Shown piece after piece: positions 62,713-64,000 of a stretch of DNA of 64,000 nucleotides. The first letter of the stretch is position 1, and each line of letters starts with the position of its first letter. Source of the DNA: [Haemophilus] ducreyi (GTDB lineage Bacteria; Pseudomonadota; Gammaproteobacteria; Enterobacterales; Pasteurellaceae); assembly GCF_900109315.1 (NCBI RefSeq), contig NZ_FOJC01000001.1:186001-250000 (forward strand), written 5' to 3'. Made by a program: the position numbers and the translations under genes. The notes beneath the pieces were generated by a model. That model worked only from the letters and a program-made list of their open reading frames with translations. It had not been told where the DNA came from and made no database searches.

Positions 62713-64000
62713 ATGAAAATAAAAAATAACAGTGTGAATTCAAAGATAATTTTATCTTATTTATTTATGCTTTCAGGTGTTGCAACATCCGGTTATTCGG
62801 AGCAATCGAATAATCCAAAATTAGAGTTGACAGAAGATTTAATTAAGCAAGCTAGAGAAGCCGATCCATTAAATCAAGAGCTCCCTCATATTAAAAATAA
62901 AGAGGCTTATGAAAACACTAATCAACAACTTGAAAGAGCAGAGCAATTTCTTACCGCTGAAAAGTCATCAGAAAACGTAAAGTTTGAACAACAAAATACG
63001 GCACAAAAAGCAACGATTAAAACGGTGACGATTGATATGGGTGACAAAAAGACTAAAATTGATTTTGGCAGCATCACTAAACAATATATTGGTCAATCAC
63101 TGAATAAAAAAGTTATTTTTAGCTTAGTAAAATCGTTAACTGAAGCATTACATAAAGCCGGTTATTCAACGAGCGGCATTACCCTAAAACAGGCAGAGGC
63201 TAAAACGGGTAAGCTAGAGTTCAATATCGTATGGGGAACAGTCGATAAATTTTTAGTCTCAGGTAAAGCGCCGGCTACTTTTCGTGAAAAAGCCATGTTA
63301 TTTGTCTTACCCAACTTAAGCGGTAAGATTTTTAGTATTCATGATGTAGACCAACTCGTGGAAGTGCTCAACACCGCGAGTAAGCGGGCTGAAATCAAAG
63401 TGTTAGCGAGTAAAACATACGGTAAATCTAATTTAAATATATTGACTCAACGAACGAGAGAGTGGCCAAGTGTCACGCTTGGTATCAATAACTCAGGTAC
63501 AGAGAATAACCAAAACGGCCGAAACCAAACGACATTAAATCTTGGCGGGAGCGACTTATTAGGTACGAACGACGTTTGGTCATTTCAAACTAGTTATCGC
63601 TTATATAAAGAAATCAAAAAGAATAATCAACAGAACTTCTCTTTAAGTTACATTCAGCCATTTTCTTATTACACACTTGAAATGAAAGCCTCCCAATCAG
63701 ATTACGACAAAGAATTGATTGGCTTTTACACTTATCCATCATCAGGAAAAACACAGACAGCTAATATCAGACTATCAAAATTACTCAAACGTAATAAAGA
63801 CGTTATCTTATTGAGCTATGGAGAATTAGAGTTTAGAAGACGCAAAAGCTATGTTGCCAACCGCCTAGTTACAAATGTTCGCCATAGTAAAGCGACAGTT
63901 GGTTTTTCATATATAGGCCAGCTATGGAAAGGTAAATTATATACTGATATTTCTTTTGCCACTGCGTTAAATTGGTTTAAATCAAATAGATTAGCTTATG
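62713..64000 (+). CDS. Two-partner secretion transporter TpsB (ShlB/FhaC family), 5' part
   Basis: Open from 62713 to the window end (429 codons, no stop). An N-terminal signal peptide (KIILSYLFMLSGVATSG) is followed by a polar linker, a POTRA-type domain (about 95-260: KTVTIDMGDKK, LTEALHKAGYSTSGITL, KLEFNIVWGTVDKFLVSG, AEIKVLAS) and the start of a 16-strand barrel (WPSVTLGINNSGTENNQNGR, NLGGSDLLGTNDVWSF). Such proteins export a large TpsA exoprotein, normally encoded next door, here outside the window. An in-frame ATG at 62668 with AAGG seven bases upstream would extend the N-terminus by 15 residues. Confidence 0.9.
   Translation, partial: MKIKNNSVNSKIILSYLFMLSGVATSGYSEQSNNPKLELTEDLIKQAREADPLNQELPHIKNKEAYENTNQQLERAEQFLTAEKSSENVKFEQQNTAQKATIKTVTIDMGDKKTKIDFGSITKQYIGQSLNKKVIFSLVKSLTEALHKAGYSTSGITLKQAEAKTGKLEFNIVWGTVDKFLVSGKAPATFREKAMLFVLPNLSGKIFSIHDVDQLVEVLNTASKRAEIKVLASKTYGKSNLNILTQRTREWPSVTLGINNSGTENNQNGRNQTTLNLGGSDLLGTNDVWSFQTSYRLYKEIKKNNQQNFSLSYIQPFSYYTLEMKASQSDYDKELIGFYTYPSSGKTQTANIRLSKLLKRNKDVILLSYGELEFRRRKSYVANRLVTNVRHSKATVGFSYIGQLWKGKLYTDISFATALNWFKSNRLAY

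Overview
The window is one contiguous stretch of an AT-rich gammaproteobacterial chromosome. Gene content points to the family Pasteurellaceae: the isc cluster with an extra DUF2625 gene, the selenocysteine formate dehydrogenase locus with fdhE and fdhD, the pilABCD-coaE-yacG cluster, kdkA, and a protein D-like glpQ. Copies of the uptake signal core ACAAGCGGT (for example 6884, 14720, 20585, 47626, 48753, 61574, and reversed at 3796 and 42001) are of the Actinobacillus pleuropneumoniae type, not the Haemophilus influenzae type. The species cannot be named from sequence alone. No insertion sequence, prophage, CRISPR array or rRNA operon was seen.

Layout. 1-5285: iron-sulfur assembly (iscS partial, iscU, iscA, hscB, DUF2625, hscA, fdx, iscX). 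5324-9519: a frameshifted family 8 glycosyltransferase behind cca, then ppiB and cysS. 9608-11491: the remnant of a subtilisin-like autotransporter lipoprotein and an orphan XRE regulator. 11733-14388: metNIQ methionine importer with a MetJ box in its promoter. 14424-20597: kdkA, folE, truA, raiA, lpxL-like, dapA, tRNA-Arg, tRNA-Pro, folD. 20719-29141: an OFA-family MFS transporter and the formate dehydrogenase N locus (fdhE, fdnI, fdxH, fdnG with in-frame UGA and SECIS hairpin, divergent fdhD). 29201-33004: nth, a TSUP permease, folA, a small YgjV-like protein, radA. 33084-37698: CRP-S site and pilA-pilB-pilC-pilD-coaE-yacG. 37732-46670: holA-lptE-leuS, serS, smpB, ycjX, a 52-codon YoaH-like gene, truC, yqcC. 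46847-54323: a 26-codon candidate membrane peptide with its own terminator, mnmC (broken), sdaA, sdaC, lnt, corC. 54528-62589: glycerol and glycerol-3-phosphate genes glpF-glpK, glpT, glpQ with CRP-like sites, around lon with a sigma-32 type promoter. 62713-64000: the first part of a two-partner secretion outer-membrane transporter, cut by the window edge.

Physiology. The genes describe a facultative anaerobe that oxidises formate through a periplasmic selenoenzyme, takes up methionine and serine, uses glycerol, glycerol-3-phosphate and glycerophosphodiesters under CRP control, and has a natural-transformation pilus under Sxy/CRP control. Envelope genes (kdkA, lpxL, lptE, lnt, family 8 transferase, autotransporter, TpsB) suit a host-associated Gram-negative.

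The most unusual property is the number of broken genes. The glycosyltransferase, fdhE, pilD (twice) and mnmC each carry small frameshifts, and the autotransporter has lost its protease core. Some could be read or assembly errors, since several are repaired by one extra T. The pilD copy, however, also lacks one expected catalytic aspartate, and the autotransporter has lost most of its passenger, so real decay is likely in at least those two. I found no convincing novel multi-gene system. The best candidate for something undescribed is the 26-residue membrane peptide at 46847-46927.
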